From Tritrichomonas musculus (taxonomy: Eukaryota > Parabasalia > Tritrichomonadida > Tritrichomonadidae): a stretch of DNA of 64,000 nt. The stretch covers positions 3,100,001 to 3,164,000 of the forward strand of contig JAPFFF010000006.1 of NCBI GenBank assembly GCA_039105265.1. The letters run 5' to 3'. A program made the translations under genes and the position numbers. Below are positions 1 to 15,000 of the stretch, in pieces. The first letter of the stretch is position 1. Each line of letters starts with the position of its first letter. A model generated the notes under the pieces. It searched no databases, was not told the DNA's origin, and saw only the letters and a list, made by a program, of their open reading frames with translations.

Positions 1-1224
1 TTGGAATACTAGAATACTTCAATTGATCATATCACCACTTTAACGGCACATTTTTCATTATTTAAAAGGAAAAAAGCAACTTCTCGTAATTTATGATGAT
101 GGAGCAATTAAAACAACGATTTTAATCAATCAAACTATATATTTGACATGCGCTCTTGACAATTCAACTCCAAATTCAACTCATTTATGTTCAAAATTTT
201 TTTTCAGCAAAACCCAAAATTAAACTCTTTATACAAAATTATGCTATAATAATTCGTATATCTATTGATGTGTATTCGATAAAAGCTCAAACTCTCAAAC
301 GTTTTAATTTTTTGGAATAACTTGACTTTTTTTACTTAATACAAGCTCTTTAATTTATTTATTTTTACATAAAAATTAATTTTGAGCCCGATAGTGCTTT
401 TTTAAAACCTATTTTTGCTACATTACAGAAATTTTAATATGAATATTCTAAATACTTATTTTCGCTTTTTGTTTAGGTTAAAAACGATTTCATTTTACAA
501 GTAAATTTTTATTGGATGAATAAAAAATGTTTTTATGATGGTCTTTATGAAATCTCACTTCAATTTTTCATTACACAAATTGCGCCAAAATTCCAAAATT
601 TAATTATTGCCTTAATGAAAAGTACATTCAATAGTGACTAACTTGTGCCGTGAAAAAATCTTCAATAGCTTTCAAATTTCCCTAAAAATTAAGATTATTA
701 TTACTACATTTTAAATTTAGTTCAATATTGTAAGATTTAACATTAATTATTTAATTGAGGATCAATAACCTTTGCTTATTATGCTGAATTTAACTCGAAA
801 ATTTCAATGTATCTCTAAATATTTCTTATTATTATATGATGAAGAAGCATCCAAAAATTAATTTCAGATATTTTAAAGTACTCGTTACCGACATAAATTT
901 GGGCTAGGTTAGAAAACTCAAATACTTTTACAATAGTATAATATTAAAAATATTGCAGTTTTTCACTATTTATTTTTACACCATTTTTATATATTATTAT
1001 CTTTATTAAATACTTATTTAATTAAAATAATAAAAATCATATCTTACTATTTTTTATTTGAAGAAAAATGCAAAAATAATTTTTATACGTTTTTCCCATT
1101 CAAATTTTCTCGTTAATTTCATTGAAAAAATTATCTAAAATCGTTATATTTTTAATTTATTCGTTATTTCCAAAAAATTCAATATTTTACAAAATATCAA
1201 TTCTAAGGTTAACCTGGGTATTCC
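1..1224. other. Gene-free AT-rich stretch
   Basis: No reading frame here looks like a gene: frames are short, low in complexity and broken on both strands. The stretch is dominated by A and T runs. It borders the 613-bp transposon copy that starts at 1233. Confidence 0.7.
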
Positions 1225-1232
1225 AAAATTTT

Positions 1233-1845
1233 GGTAGATCGTAAAATGCCTTTTTTTCCGAGATTTTCCTCTCAATTTTTTGAATGTTTTTTAATCGTTT
1301 TCATAATGGCTGTTTATAATAATTTTTATTGATTCTATGTAAGCCCACGGTATGTTATTTCACTATTCTTTTCGGAGAACAGCATCAATTGGTTAGAAAC
1401 AAGCTGATATAGGGGACTGAAAGATTGGCAGCTATCCCACATTTGATATTCTTTGCCATTTAATATTTATATAGTGAACGTTTTTTAAATTCAAATTAGC
1501 CATCAAAGCATGCTTTATGCAACAATTCTGCTCCTTTATAATGAAAATTTAAAAGAATTGAAGCTATTGTAACACATATATTTCAACATTAGTAATAAGT
1601 CACAGAATTTTTATCGCCCAGCTGTTTGATTTTGCATCATTCCCAAAAAAAGCTAAAAAGGCTTTGAAAAAACTATACTTTATTATAATAAATATTTCTT
1701 TTTTACATTATTTATATTTATGTCATTTTATTCCATTAAAATTTCTGAAATAAAATCTCGGAAAAAAGGGAAAAAATTGTGTGTAAAAACTTTTTCAAAG
1801 CGTTTGAGAGAAAATCTCGGAAAAAAGGGAAAAAAAAAATCTATC
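1233..1845 (+). mobile_element. 613-bp non-autonomous DNA transposon, copy 1
   Basis: The element begins GGTAGAT and ends ATCTATC. Its ends are imperfect inverted repeats of roughly 45 bp, both containing the CCGAGATTTTC motif or its complement. It is flanked on both sides by the same 8 bp, AAAATTTT (1225-1232 and 1846-1853), a target-site duplication. A second copy lies inverted at 38723-39334 with its own, different 8-bp duplication, which confirms the element ends. It has no coding frame. An 8-bp duplication is usual for hAT and also seen in P and Merlin elements, so the superfamily is left open. The two copies differ at only a few scattered positions by eye, which points to fairly recent movement. 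Confidence 0.9.
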
Positions 1846-1853
1846 AAAATTTT

Positions 1854-2955
1854 TATACTTTCTTTTTTTCTCCAAAAAAAAAGCATATATAAATAGATAC
1901 AATTTATAATACACCACTTTTGCTTATTTTTTTTTATTTTTTTTTTTTATCCCAAACTTATCCTAAAAAGTGACAAAAGGATAAATTTCCACAACTAAGT
2001 AAATGTATGACATTTTTTTTTTTTTGATAAGATTTGAATCATATCGATTCCAAAATTTAAAAAATTGCTTAAATCCATTTTAAAAGCCTATGGTATGAAT
2101 TGAAAAAAATGATGATAATTATATCAAAAAAATATTATTTCAAAAAAGAATTTTATTGTTAAATTTGCTTTTAATTTAAAGCAAGGAAATTATGCTATTA
2201 ATTATTTTTTATTAATATTTATTCGTTCCACGTTTTTTGAAAAAAAGCCATAAAAGAAAAGGTATTTTAATTTAATTAATATTTCAATAAAATGGGTTAA
2301 TTATGTAGATATTTTTTATAATCTTATTTTTAAAAAATTGCAATTTTTTACCATAGAAACAAAGAAAAAACTATTTTTTTTGATCGTTAAGGACAAATAT
2401 CAAGATCATTTAACTTTTTCATAGTAATTATCCCTTGAAAGTTCAATTCTATGAGTTTTATCAATATTGAATGGTTTACGAAAAAATCGGAGACTACTGC
2501 CTTAAACAAAGTTTATATTACGATTTTAAAAAAGAAAGTTGATTATCGTTTATGTTAAATAAAGCCACTCTTATTGTTAAATTCCGTAATTCTTCTAATA
2601 CTAATATCTTCAATGTTCAATCAAATATCAACCAAAGTATTATCAACAAATATCAAATCAATAAAAATCTTGTGGGAGTAATGATTTTTTCCAATTGATT
2701 TTCCATATTTTTTTAGCATGTTATTACAAATCCAATAATATAATAAATAGATTTATTGATTGTGATAAGAATGGAATGATAATAATAAAACTAAATCCTG
2801 TCTGGATCAATTTTATCATATTATTATATCCTTTATCAAGATGGACATCTTTTTTTTTTTAATTAATTCAATTGAAATGAGGTGCCGAAAAGATTTCAAA
2901 ATTATCTTATATTTATAAAACACGTATCAAAATTATCATGATTTTTCTCAACTAT

Positions 2956-2989
<34 letters not shown>

Positions 2990-3094
2990 ACATTTAAATC
3001 ACATAAATATGAATCAAAAATAATAAATAATAATAAAATTGGATTAAAAAAAAATAATTTAATTTAATTGTAGTGAAGATTTATTCAAGAAATC
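1854..3094. other. Gene-free stretch with a 31-bp poly(A) tract
   Basis: No plausible gene is seen. There is an uninterrupted run of 31 A at 2957-2987, a little beyond the 3' end of the giant surface-protein gene, along with several shorter A and T runs. Confidence 0.7.
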
Positions 3095-6000
3095 TTAAAT
3101 TGCTTCGTTTTCATTAATTTCACCTGAGTCGTCATTAGAGATATTTTCATTTTCAGAGTCATTTTGTTTCCTCTTACGAATTACGAAATAATAAACCAAA
3201 CCGACGACTACTGCGACCACGACAATCACAGCAATTACAATGCCTGCGATTGCACCTCCACCCAATTTACTGCCCTTATCTTTATGATTTCCAATTAATC
3301 TCTTTGTATTAGCAATTGTAATGCACTCAGCGTTATTGTATTTTGACCCAGATGATCCTTTAAACCTAGAAGCCCAATTATCGCATTCAAATTCAGAATT
3401 ATCTGATTCAGCGATCAAGAATTCATCTTCTCCTTCCAAGATGCCACCAAGATCTTGGTTTTTAATGGTAATTGAATCTGGAGGTGATCTTAAATCGCCG
3501 ATGAAAATTGGGTTTTGTTCTTGTGTTCCATTTGATGCAATTTCAATCTTTGCCTTAGAAATATCAACGTTATCATTAATTGAAACTATAGATAAAAGAC
3601 CTGTCTTCAAGATGCCGTGGATTATAACATTTCCTAATTCAGTTGATGCCTTTTGTTGAAGAGTAACGGAATGGACAATTGCTTTATTGATAGTATTTGT
3701 GAAATCAACTTTTGAATTTCCATAAATGTCAATTTTTTCAATGACAACTTGTGAATCTGAATTTAAAGTGATTTTACCATCTCTGTTTGGAACAATTTGA
3801 CTTAACTGTAAAACTCCTTGTTTTGCATTATGTAGTTTTAATTGTCCTTCGCCTTTTAGAGAAGTGCTTGATGAGTCGAGGTTAATTGCTGGTGAATCAC
3901 CGTTGTATGATTGACTAATTAAGAGTTCTAATGGTCCAGTTGTTTTAGATTGGATTGTTATCTCTCTAACATCATTGCTGATGACTAACTGCATTTGTTG
4001 TTCTCGACCAAAGTCATTAACGACAACTTTCTTCTCTGTTTGACCAATTGTTGCCTGATAGTTCTTGTTATCTCCATTTCCAGTGTCAGCTCCAAATTCT
4101 ATAGTACTAGCTGTTTCCGTACGAATGCATTGGGCTGGTGGTGGAGTTGGTTCAGGTTCAATAGCTGGGATATTATCATAAACACAAATGCCATCATTTG
4201 AAACATATCTTTCTTGACAGAAGTTACAATAGCTGAAATTAAATGAACAAATTGTGCAAGATGAATCAGCGCATGATTTGCATAAGTTGTCAGTTGAATC
4301 AATTCCATAACCAGATTCGCATCTGCCACACAATCTTGTTGAACTATCAATACCTTGATTATGTGGGCATTTTTGGCATTTCTTGGTCGTTGGATTGATT
4401 CCTTCGTCATCTTTGCAAGTAATGCAGGTTCCATTTGTAGGATCAATTCCTTGTGCAAATTGGCAAGGTCCACAAATTCTTGTTGTTGGATTGATACCTT
4501 CACCTTCTTTGCATGTTATGCATTGATTAGTTACTGCATCGACACCTTGATTATTGCTGCATTTATCGCATTTGTTATTGGATGGATTGTATCCATATCC
4601 AGTGATGCATTGGCAGCGATAAGTGCTAGGATTCTTAATGAAATTGTCAGGATATGGAATACATTGTTCTGTTACTCGATCAATGCATCTATCATTACTG
4701 CAGAGTGTGCACATTTTAGTGTCTGGATCAATACCATATTGATTTGAGCAATTGATGCATTCGTATGTTGATGGATCCAATCCTAATTTATTTGTACAAA
4801 TGCATCTCTTAGTTGCAGTATCAACAATTTGTCCTTCAGGACATTTTCTGCAGACTCCATCTCTTCTATCAATTCCTTCTCCGCTTGCGCACTCTCCGCA
4901 GAATTTAGTAACTTCGTTTATACCTTCATTTTCATTACATGTTGTGCACATCATTGTTTTTGGATTAATACCTTGTCCTTCTGGGCATGGACCGCATACC
5001 TTTGTTTCAGGATCAATTCCATCTCCATTTGTGCACTTAATGCATTGGAATGTATCTTTATCAATACCTAAATTTTCAACGCATTCGCATAAATGTGTTG
5101 TTGGATTTATCACAGAATTCTTTGGGCAAATAGAGCATTCTCCATTAACAACGTTAATTCCGTAGTTTTCACCACATTGTGTGCAAAGTCTTGAGTCTGG
5201 ATCAATTCCTTCTCCTTTGTGATTATCGCAATAGATGCAAAGTTTGGTTGTTTCATTAATACCTTGTTTTTCTGGGCATTGACCACACATTCTTGTTTGT
5301 TGATTAATACCTTCTTTATCTGCACATTCAATGCATGTTCCATTAGATTGATCAATACCTTGCTTATCTGGACATTCTCCACAAATTAGTGTTTCTGCAT
5401 CAATTCCATGGCCATTTCTGCATTGGCCACATCTATTTGTGTCAGGATCAATTCCATAGCCATAGCCGCATTCATCGCATTTGTCGGTTGTTAGGTTAAA
5501 TCCTTGTTTAGGACCACAAGTACAATAAGCAGTAACCTCTTCTCTAAATTGTCCTTCTGAGATTTCTTTAATCTCTCCTGTTGCTCTATCAACGCATTGG
5601 GTGTTTGGACACTCTCTGCAAAAGTGGCTTGTTGAGTCGATTCCTTGGCCAGTTGGGCAATCGATACAAGTGTGAGTATCTGAATCAAATCCTTTCTTAT
5701 CAGTACACATACATTTCGATGTACTTGGATCAATCATTTCATTATTTCCACTTGTGCATGACCTGCAAATGCCAGTGAAGTAGTCAATACCTTCATTTCT
5801 TCCACATCGACCGCAGACATTGGTTGTAGGATTAATTCCTTGATTTTCTTGGCATTTTTCGCATGTGTTTGTTGATGGATTATATCCAAGACCTTCATTG
5901 CACAAGCACAAGCCATTTTCATCTTTAGTTTGATCATCAATAAATTGTTTACACATTCCAGTGTTTCTATCAATGCAACTATTTGGTGAGCATTGACCGC

Positions 6001-9000
6001 ATTGTAAAGTATCTGGGTCAATGCCTTGGCCACTTGGACAGTCAATACAAATTCTCTGAACAGGATCGAATCCTTTTCCTTCTGAGCAAATGCACCTGAG
6101 AGTATCTGGATCACGCACTTCGTTATTTATACTTGAGCATGCTCTGCAAACGCCAGTGAAGTAGTCAATACCTTCGCTGCTTGCGCATTGACCACAAGCA
6201 TTTGTCGTAGGATTAATTCCTTGATTTCCTTTGCATTTTTCGCATCTGTCTGTTGATGGATTGTATCCAAGACCTTCATTGCACAAGCACAAGCCATTTT
6301 CATCTTTAGTTTGATAATTAGAATAATGTTTACACTTTCCAGTGAATCTATCAATACAGCTGTTGGGTGAGCATGTTCTACATTGGAGAGTAATTGGGTC
6401 AACACCTTCACCGCTTGGACAATCTACACAATTTTGGTAATCTGAGCTGAATCCTTTCTTATTACTACAAACGCACTTAAGAGTATCTGGGTCAAGAATT
6501 TCATCGGGTCTTGAACATGATCTACAAAGTCCTGTAATGAAATCAACACCTTGGCCATTTTGGCATGTTTCGCATTCTTTGGTGCTTGGGTTAACTCCTT
6601 CACCAATTCCACATTGTTCGCATTGATTTGAAGATGGATCATAGCCAAATCCAGCTTCACAAACGCACAAGTTAGTTCCTTCTTCTTTAATTTGTCCATA
6701 TGAGAATGGTTTACATTCTCCACTTACTTGATCAATGCATTGATCATATGAGCAAGATGAGCATTGGCGAGTAGAAGGATCAAGTCCTTGTCCGTTAGTG
6801 CATTCAACACATGAATGATCTTTTGGATCGAATCCTTTGTTGTCCTGGCAAATGCATCTTCTTGATGTTGGATCAATCATTTCATCACTGTTACATTTTC
6901 TGCATTGACCTGTGAACCAATCAATTCCAGAATCCGGAGGACACGTGGAACACTGATGTAAAATAGGATCATAATATTCATCATCTTTGCATTCTATGCA
7001 ATCATCCGTATCTGGATCATAAGCAAAGCCATATTGGCATGTGCACAAATTAGTTTTTGTATCTGCATAGAATTTGTCAGCAAGTGATCTCCATTTTCCT
7101 GTAACTTGATCAATGCATTCACTTGAAAGATCAGTGCTATAACGACATCTTAATGATTGATCATCAATTCCAAATCCAACTTCGCAATTTATGCAGTTTT
7201 CATAACCGGAATCAAATGCTTTGTTATCATCGCAAACACATCTATGAATATAGTTTTCTAAATGTTGTCCAGATGGGCAAATTGTGCAATTTCCATTTAC
7301 CCAATCAATTCCTTTGTCATCACCACAATCAGTACAGGTTCCAGTTTCTGGATCAAAGCCAAAGTCATATTGACATATGCACATATAATTCCAATTTCTT
7401 TCTTCTCCTTCTTGAATATCAATGCATTCTAATGTTGAATGATGAATGCACTTACTAAAGCTGTTACAGCTAATGCAACTTCTTGATTCAGGATCAATAC
7501 CCATGTATTCTTCGCATTTTGCGCATCGGCCATTAGCATCAATTCCTTCACCATAGCTACATTCGCTGCATTTGTTTGATTGATCAATACCAAGTCCTGG
7601 CATGCATTTACATTTATGATCATATGGATCTAATGTTTCTCCTTCTAAACATTTTATACATTCACCGGTATTGCTATCAATTCCTTCTGTTTCAGTGCAT
7701 TTTCTGCAGAAGCCATTATTTGAATCAATACCTTCGTGATTATCGTTATCACAAACAGTGCAAATTGTTGTATCTGGATCAATACCTGTAATACCATATA
7801 TTGCAGTACAATTGACACATTGCTGGTTTTCATCATATCCATTTCTGTTGGTGCATAAGCATCGTCCTGAATTCGTGTCAAGAGCTTCATTGTCCTTGTT
7901 GCATAGTCTGCATGCACCTGTAAATATATCAACTCCATAGCCAGAATTTGTATTGCATGAACTACAAGAATTACTGATTGGATCATATCCAAGGCCTTCT
8001 TCACAACTGCAGTAGTGTGTTTCTGGATCTGGGAAAGAACCACCTGAGCAAACTTTGCATTCATTCGAATCTGGGACTACACCTTCATTTATTGCAAATC
8101 TTCTGCATATTCCAGTTTCAGGATCAGAACATTCATTGTCATTTGGATAACATCCTGTACATTCTTTGGTATTGATATCAATTGCACCATTTCCATCATT
8201 ATAAGTAGAACAATCAACGCAATTTCGAGCATAATCATAGCCTTTTTTATTTGTGCAGGAACAATATTTTGTTGTTTCATCTTGTATTTCATCACTTGTG
8301 CATGTTCTGCATGTTTTATTGAAACGATCAATTCCACTTGGACAATCTATGCATTTATAAGTTGTTGGATCAATGCCTTGGCCATTAGAACATTTCACGC
8401 ATATGCTTCCTGTGGAATCATATCCATAACCACTATAGCATGTACATAAATAATTATATTCGGAACTACTACCTCTGTATTCATTATTTGTTCTTTGTCT
8501 CCACATGCCAGTTTGTCTATCAACGCACATATCATAATTACCGTTAAATATGCATCTTCCAGTACTGGGATCGATACCATCCTTGCAAGTTTCACATGTG
8601 CTGTAGTCATAAGATAATGCTTTCTTATCATCGCAGAAGCATCTATGTAAATCAGCATTAAGATGTTGTCCACTAGGGCATGAAACACAATTACCAGTTA
8701 GCCAATCAATAGCTTTATCATTACCACAGTCAATGCAATTACCAGTTGAATCAAAACCATAATCGTTCAAGCATTCGCATCTATAATTATCTCTATTTTT
8801 TTTCTGACCATTTGGAATGTATATACATTCATTGGTTTGATAAGCAATGCACTTATCACTAGAACTGCATCTTTCGCAAATTCTGGTGTTCAAATTAATG
8901 CCCTCATATAAATCGCATTTGCCGCATTTGTTGGTATCGGCATCAATACCTTCACCTTCATTACATAAAACGCATTCATCATTTTCATTTAAGCCATATC

Positions 9001-12000
9001 CAGTTCTGCAAACGCACCTGTAATCTAAGTTTGGATTTAATATTGTTCCTTCTTTGCATTTTACGCATTGTCTTGTTATTGGATCAATTCCTTCATCGCT
9101 ATTGCATTCTTTGCAGAAGCCATTAGTTGGATCAATACCTTCATGGTTACTACTATCGCATCTAGTACAAGTGCCTGTTTCTTCATCAATACCATAAGGT
9201 GGGCTATAATAACTACTGCAATTTACGCAGTAACGGTATGATGCATAAAATCCTGTTTTTTCTTGGCATACACATATTCCAGAGTTTTCATCAATAATTT
9301 CATATTGGCCTCTGCAAAGTCTGCATTCTCCTGTAAATATATCAATGGCATAGCCTTCTTGAGTAGCGCATTCTGTGCATTTATTATTCACTTTATCATA
9401 CCCTAAGCCTCCATCACAATAGCAAGTATGAGTTTTATAATCGGCCATAGCTCCACCTCCACATACAAAGCATTCTCTTGTATCTGGTATATAAGCTTCA
9501 TTATCTTCAAAGTACCTGCAATAGCGAGTTATTGGATCAATGCACTTGGAAGATGAATAGCATTGGGTGCAATACTTTGTATCAGGATCAATTGATCCAT
9601 ATGAATAATAAGTTGTACAATTTGCGCAATGACCGTCACTTGATGAAAATCCAAAATTAGATTTGCATAGGCAAAAACCTGTTGAATCATCAATTATATC
9701 ATTTACGCCATTACATAATCTGCACTTGCCACTATTAATATCAATTCCATATCCTGAATTTTTACTGCACCTCACACATGTCAAAGTTGATGGATCAATT
9801 CCTTCTCCAGGTGGGCATTTTTCGCAATCTCCATTTGATGGATTTAAAGCATACCCTTCATAACAAGTACATAAATAATTAGAATCATAATTTTGATTTG
9901 ATGATTTATATTTCCACTGTCCTGTAAACTTATTAATGCAATAATTATAGCTGAAATAACCTCTGCATTTCCATGTGTCTGTATCTATTCCTTGGCCTGA
10001 TTTACATTCAATGCATTTTTGATATTTTTCATCAAATGCTTTTTTATTTGTGCAGATACATTTTTGGATGTCTGTATCTAATACTTGACCGCTGGTGCAT
10101 GAAACGCAAATACCTTTGACCCAATCAATTCCTTTATTATTTTCTGTGCAATCAACACAATCTCCTGTAATTTCATCAAATCCATATGAATTTGTGCATT
10201 TGCAATAACCTGTATTTGAATCTTTCATTTGGTTATTTGGTATATCTACGCATTCATAAGTAAATGGATTAATACATTTATAATAAGAAGAACAGGATTC
10301 GCATAATTTTGAATCTATATTAATGGCATAATTAAACTCACATGGGCCACATTCATATGTATTAGGATCAATTCCTTCTCCTGAATCGCATTCTCCACAT
10401 TTTCCTGCTTGATTTACTCCTAAACCAAATTCGCACTTGCATTTATATTTATCGCTTGGATCTGCTGTAGCTCCTTCTGCGCATGTTTGGCATTCATATG
10501 TATTTCCATTTATTCCTTCGCCATCTTTGCATTTAACACAATAGCCCGTATTACGATTAATACCTTCATGTTCGGAAATTTGGGCTTCCCGGCATGATAA
10601 AGTTTCTGGGTCTATGCAGTAGCGTTCATTATAAAATGAAGTACAATTGACGCATTGTGGAGGATAATAATTTGAACTAAATCCTCTATTGTCAGCACAA
10701 ATGCATCTTCCTTTATCATCAATGATTTCATAATTTCCATTACAAGCTCTGCACTGGCCAGTGAAAATATCAAGAGCAAAGCCTGAATTTGTTTCACATT
10801 GCTTGCATTTTTTAGTGATTGGATCATATCCTAGACCATTATCACAAACGCATACGTAGTTGTTAGGATCTTTTGATGAATTATCTGGGCATTCTTGGCA
10901 TTCGCCTGTTTCTGAGTCAATTCCTTCATTAGCACTGCATAATCTGCATAATCCAGATTCTGGATCAATACCTTCGTTATTTCTAGAATTGCATGGTCTG
11001 CACTGCCTATTATCTGGATCAATACCATATCCAGGAGAACAGTTAGTGCAAACCTTATTATATGTTTGATTGTTAAATCCTTGTTTAGGTGGACAGATGC
11101 ATTTGTTGGTGGCAGAATCCTTAATTTGCCCGTTTTTGATTTGAACGCATTCTCCTGTATACCAGTCAATGCATTCATTATTAGCGCAATCTTTGCATTC
11201 ATTAGTTATGAGATCGGTACCTTGTAGTTCACCACACTGTAAGCATTTATCATATGTTGCACTATATCCGTATCCAGTTGCACATGAGCACAAATAATTA
11301 TTAATATTTTTCGTCTCGTCGTCAGAATATGAAAATGATCTGCAAATATGTGTTGTTCTATCAATACATCTATAATAGCTTTCGCAGTATGTGCATTCCC
11401 CTGAATATTCATTAAATCCATACTTCTCGTCGCATTTCTTACATTCATTTGTTGTTTCATTAACCCTTTCATCTTCTTGGCATTCAACGCACGCATTTTT
11501 ATCATGATTAATTCCTGATCCGTAAGGGCATTTGCAGTAATTTGTATTGGTTTCAACATAAGCTCCTGTTGGGCATACTTGGCAAAGATTGGTATTTAAT
11601 TGTTTGCCTTCTCCTTCGGTTAATTCACGGCAAAAGCCATTTGATTGGTCTATACATTCATTATTAGCACAAGAATGGCAAACTAAGTTTATTGGGTCAA
11701 TTCCATATCCAGTTGAGCATTCTCCACACAGCTTTTCTTCTAAATTATTGAAGCCTTGATTATTTGGGCAAATACATTTTTTGAAAACAGAGTCTTTTAT
11801 TTGGCCATTTACACACGTTGTGCATTCACCACTAGAATAGTCAATACTATCTGAGTAGCATTCTCCACAAATTCTTGTTAATGGATCAATACCTTTTCCA
11901 GTTTCGCAAAATGTGCATTTGCCAGATGTTTCATCGATACCTTGTCCATATGGGCATCTTCCACACTCTAAGGTTTCAGGAATGATACCTTCACCATATT

Positions 12001-15000
12001 GACAACTAACGCATTCTTTAGAGTATGGATCAATTCCTTTTTTGTCATCACATTCACAAAGTAATGTATCTTGATTGAGATGGAATCCTTCAGGACATGA
12101 AGTAATGCATTCGCCATTGACTGGATTAATAGCATCACATTTTGAGCATATTCCTGTGTCTGGGTCAATTCCGAAACCATTTGCTTCATCGCAATCTTGG
12201 CATTTGGTTTTGGTATCTGGATCTATGCCTTGTCCACTAGGGCATAATTGACATATTCCATTCATTAAAACTTCTTTAGGTGGGCATTTGCATTTATTTG
12301 TGGATTCATCCGGTGTTTGTTCGTCTGGACATATTCCACAAAAGCCATCTTCTTTGATTCCTTCACCGTTTTGGCATGGGCCACATTTATATGTATATTG
12401 ATCAATACCTTCATTTTCGCTGCAAACAGTACATTGGCCATTATTCGGGTTAATTCCTTGTCCACTTGGGCATCTTACGCACATATTTGTCTTAGGATCA
12501 ATTCCATATTTGTTTGGACAAGTAGAGCATGAATCATAGTTTAAATCAAATCCTTGTCCACTTGGGCATGAGCAATTTTTGGACACGCTGTCAATAACTT
12601 GACCTGCACCACATATTTCACAATAACCTGTTTTTCTATTAATTCCTTGTCCATCTGGGCATTCTTCACAAATCTTAGATAAGCTACTAACAATACCTAA
12701 ACCTTCAGGACAAGCAGCGCATTTTCCAGTGTCAGCATCAATTGATGAGCAGCTAGTGCATCTTAGTGTTCTGGGATCAATTCCATAGCCAGCTGTGCAT
12801 GATATGCATCGAGTAGTATCTGGATCAATTGCTTTCCAATCTCCACAAGTTGTGCATTCATTCTTATCAGTATCATAACCTTGTAAATCTGGACAACGAC
12901 AGTATGGACTATCTGATCCTACTGTAGCGCCCTTTGGACATGTTACGCATTCTTTGGTAAAAGGATCAATACCTTCGCCAATTTTACATTTACGGCAAAA
13001 TCTTGAATCAGAGTCTATACCTTCATTTTTATCGTAACAGTCAGCGCATTCTCCTGTTTCTGGATCGACACCATATACGCAATCTTGGCACATAAGCTTC
13101 TTATCTCTTCTACCTGATATTCCCTGGCCTTTTGGACAAAAGCACATATTGGTATCTGGGTCTAGAATGTTTGGATAAACACAAGGAATGCAAACTCCAT
13201 CTCTTGGAGAAATTCCTTCATTTTGTTTACAAGGACCACATTCTCTTGTTTCATAATCAATACCTTCAGTGCATTTTTGGCAAATTTTAGTCTCCCTATC
13301 AATACCTTTGAAATCAGAGTAGCATTCCACACATTGTTTACTGTTGATATCAATTCCATATTTTTTATTGCATGTGGTGCATCTGTAATTATTTTGATCA
13401 ATTCCTTGAGTTTCTGGGCATGTTCCGCATTTAAATGAATCTTGTAAGATACCTTGTTTATCTGGGCATCTGCATATATCGTAATTTACATATGTTCCTT
13501 CTGCGCACTCTCCGCATTTTTTCGTTAACGGATCATAACCTTCTGGGCAAGAGTCTGTACACTTTCCGTTTGTAATATTGATATAAAACCAATAATTATT
13601 GGTATCCTTGCATTGGCCATCTGAACCTACGCAGTATCCAGATTGACATTCTTCGCACTTGCCTGTATTTTTATTGATTCCTTGGAAATTAGGGCACACG
13701 CACTGTTTGGTTATAGGATCAATAGTTTCTCCATTTAATGGATATCTACACTTTTGATCATCAAGATCAATGCACTGATCAGTACTGCAAGGTTCGCAAT
13801 ATTTCGTTATTGTATTAATTCCTTCTCCAGGATCGCATCGGTTGATGCATCTTCCATCAGTTTTATTCTTTGCATTGTATATGTATCCGCATTCATTATT
13901 TGAACCAATGCATTCGTTTTCTGAACACACTTCGCATATGTGAGTTTGGGTATTTATTCCTTGGCCAAATGGGCATACTGAACATATAAAATCTTGTTCA
14001 TTGATTCCTTGGCCATACGGGCATTGGCAATAGGAATTATATTCTATTGAATTTTGTGGGCACTCACAGATTCTGGTATAATATTCATACATATTGCATT
14101 CAGATATGCATTCTCCAGTTGTATAATCGATATAATAGTTATTATATGAGGCTTGTAAACATCTATTATTAGTTTTATCAAGACATTCTCCAGAGCTGCA
14201 CCCTGAACATTGCCCATATTCATCAACAATTTCTTTAGGTCCGCAATTAATACAACCTGTGTAATCTGAGTTAAATCCTTGTCCTCCTGAGCATTGGCAC
14301 TTGTAATCAGAAATTTCAGATTTGCTTGGGCATTCCATACAAACAGAAGTTGCAGGATTTTTAGCTATGTTATCGTTAGTATTTATGTCGGTGCAAGTCC
14401 AAGTTGATTCATTAATGCATTGATAATAATTGCAACTACGGCAATAACTTTTATCACTACTGGGCACTTCTCCAATTGGGCATTTTTCACATTCTCCAGG
14501 GTTTGGTGAATAGGAATCAGGATTGCATTCACATTTTTTAGTTTCAGTATTAAGAACTGAATTTTCTGGGCATTTTCCACAAACGTTGTTAATTGGAAGG
14601 ATTCCTTCTCCTTCAGGGCAAGTACCGCATTGGAGTGTTTGGATATTAATTATACCTTGTTTTTCTGGACATTGGGTGCATTGACCGTTTATGATTCCTT
14701 GGCCCTCGGAGCACCTTACGCATTGATAATTGTAGGTATCAATAACTTCACCATCATTGCATTTGGTGCATTTACCTGTCAATGGATCTAAAACAAGGTT
14801 ATCATCTAAGCATTTGCATTGATTGAGTGTGGTGTCGTATTTAGTACCGTCTGGGCATGGCATGCATTCTTTATTTGTAGAATTGTAACCTTCATTCTCG
14901 TTTAACACTCTACATTCTCTTGTTAGTTTATCAACGCATTCGTTACTAGAGCAGTCACCGCATCTTCTATTTTGATCAACCCTTATTCCTTGATTTGAGG

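Noticed and set aside
1-1226. TTGGAATAC at the first base is complementary to GTATTCCAA at 1218-1226, as if a 1.2-kb element filled the left edge.
   Set aside because: Only 9 bp match, the outer flank is outside the window and no duplication can be seen.
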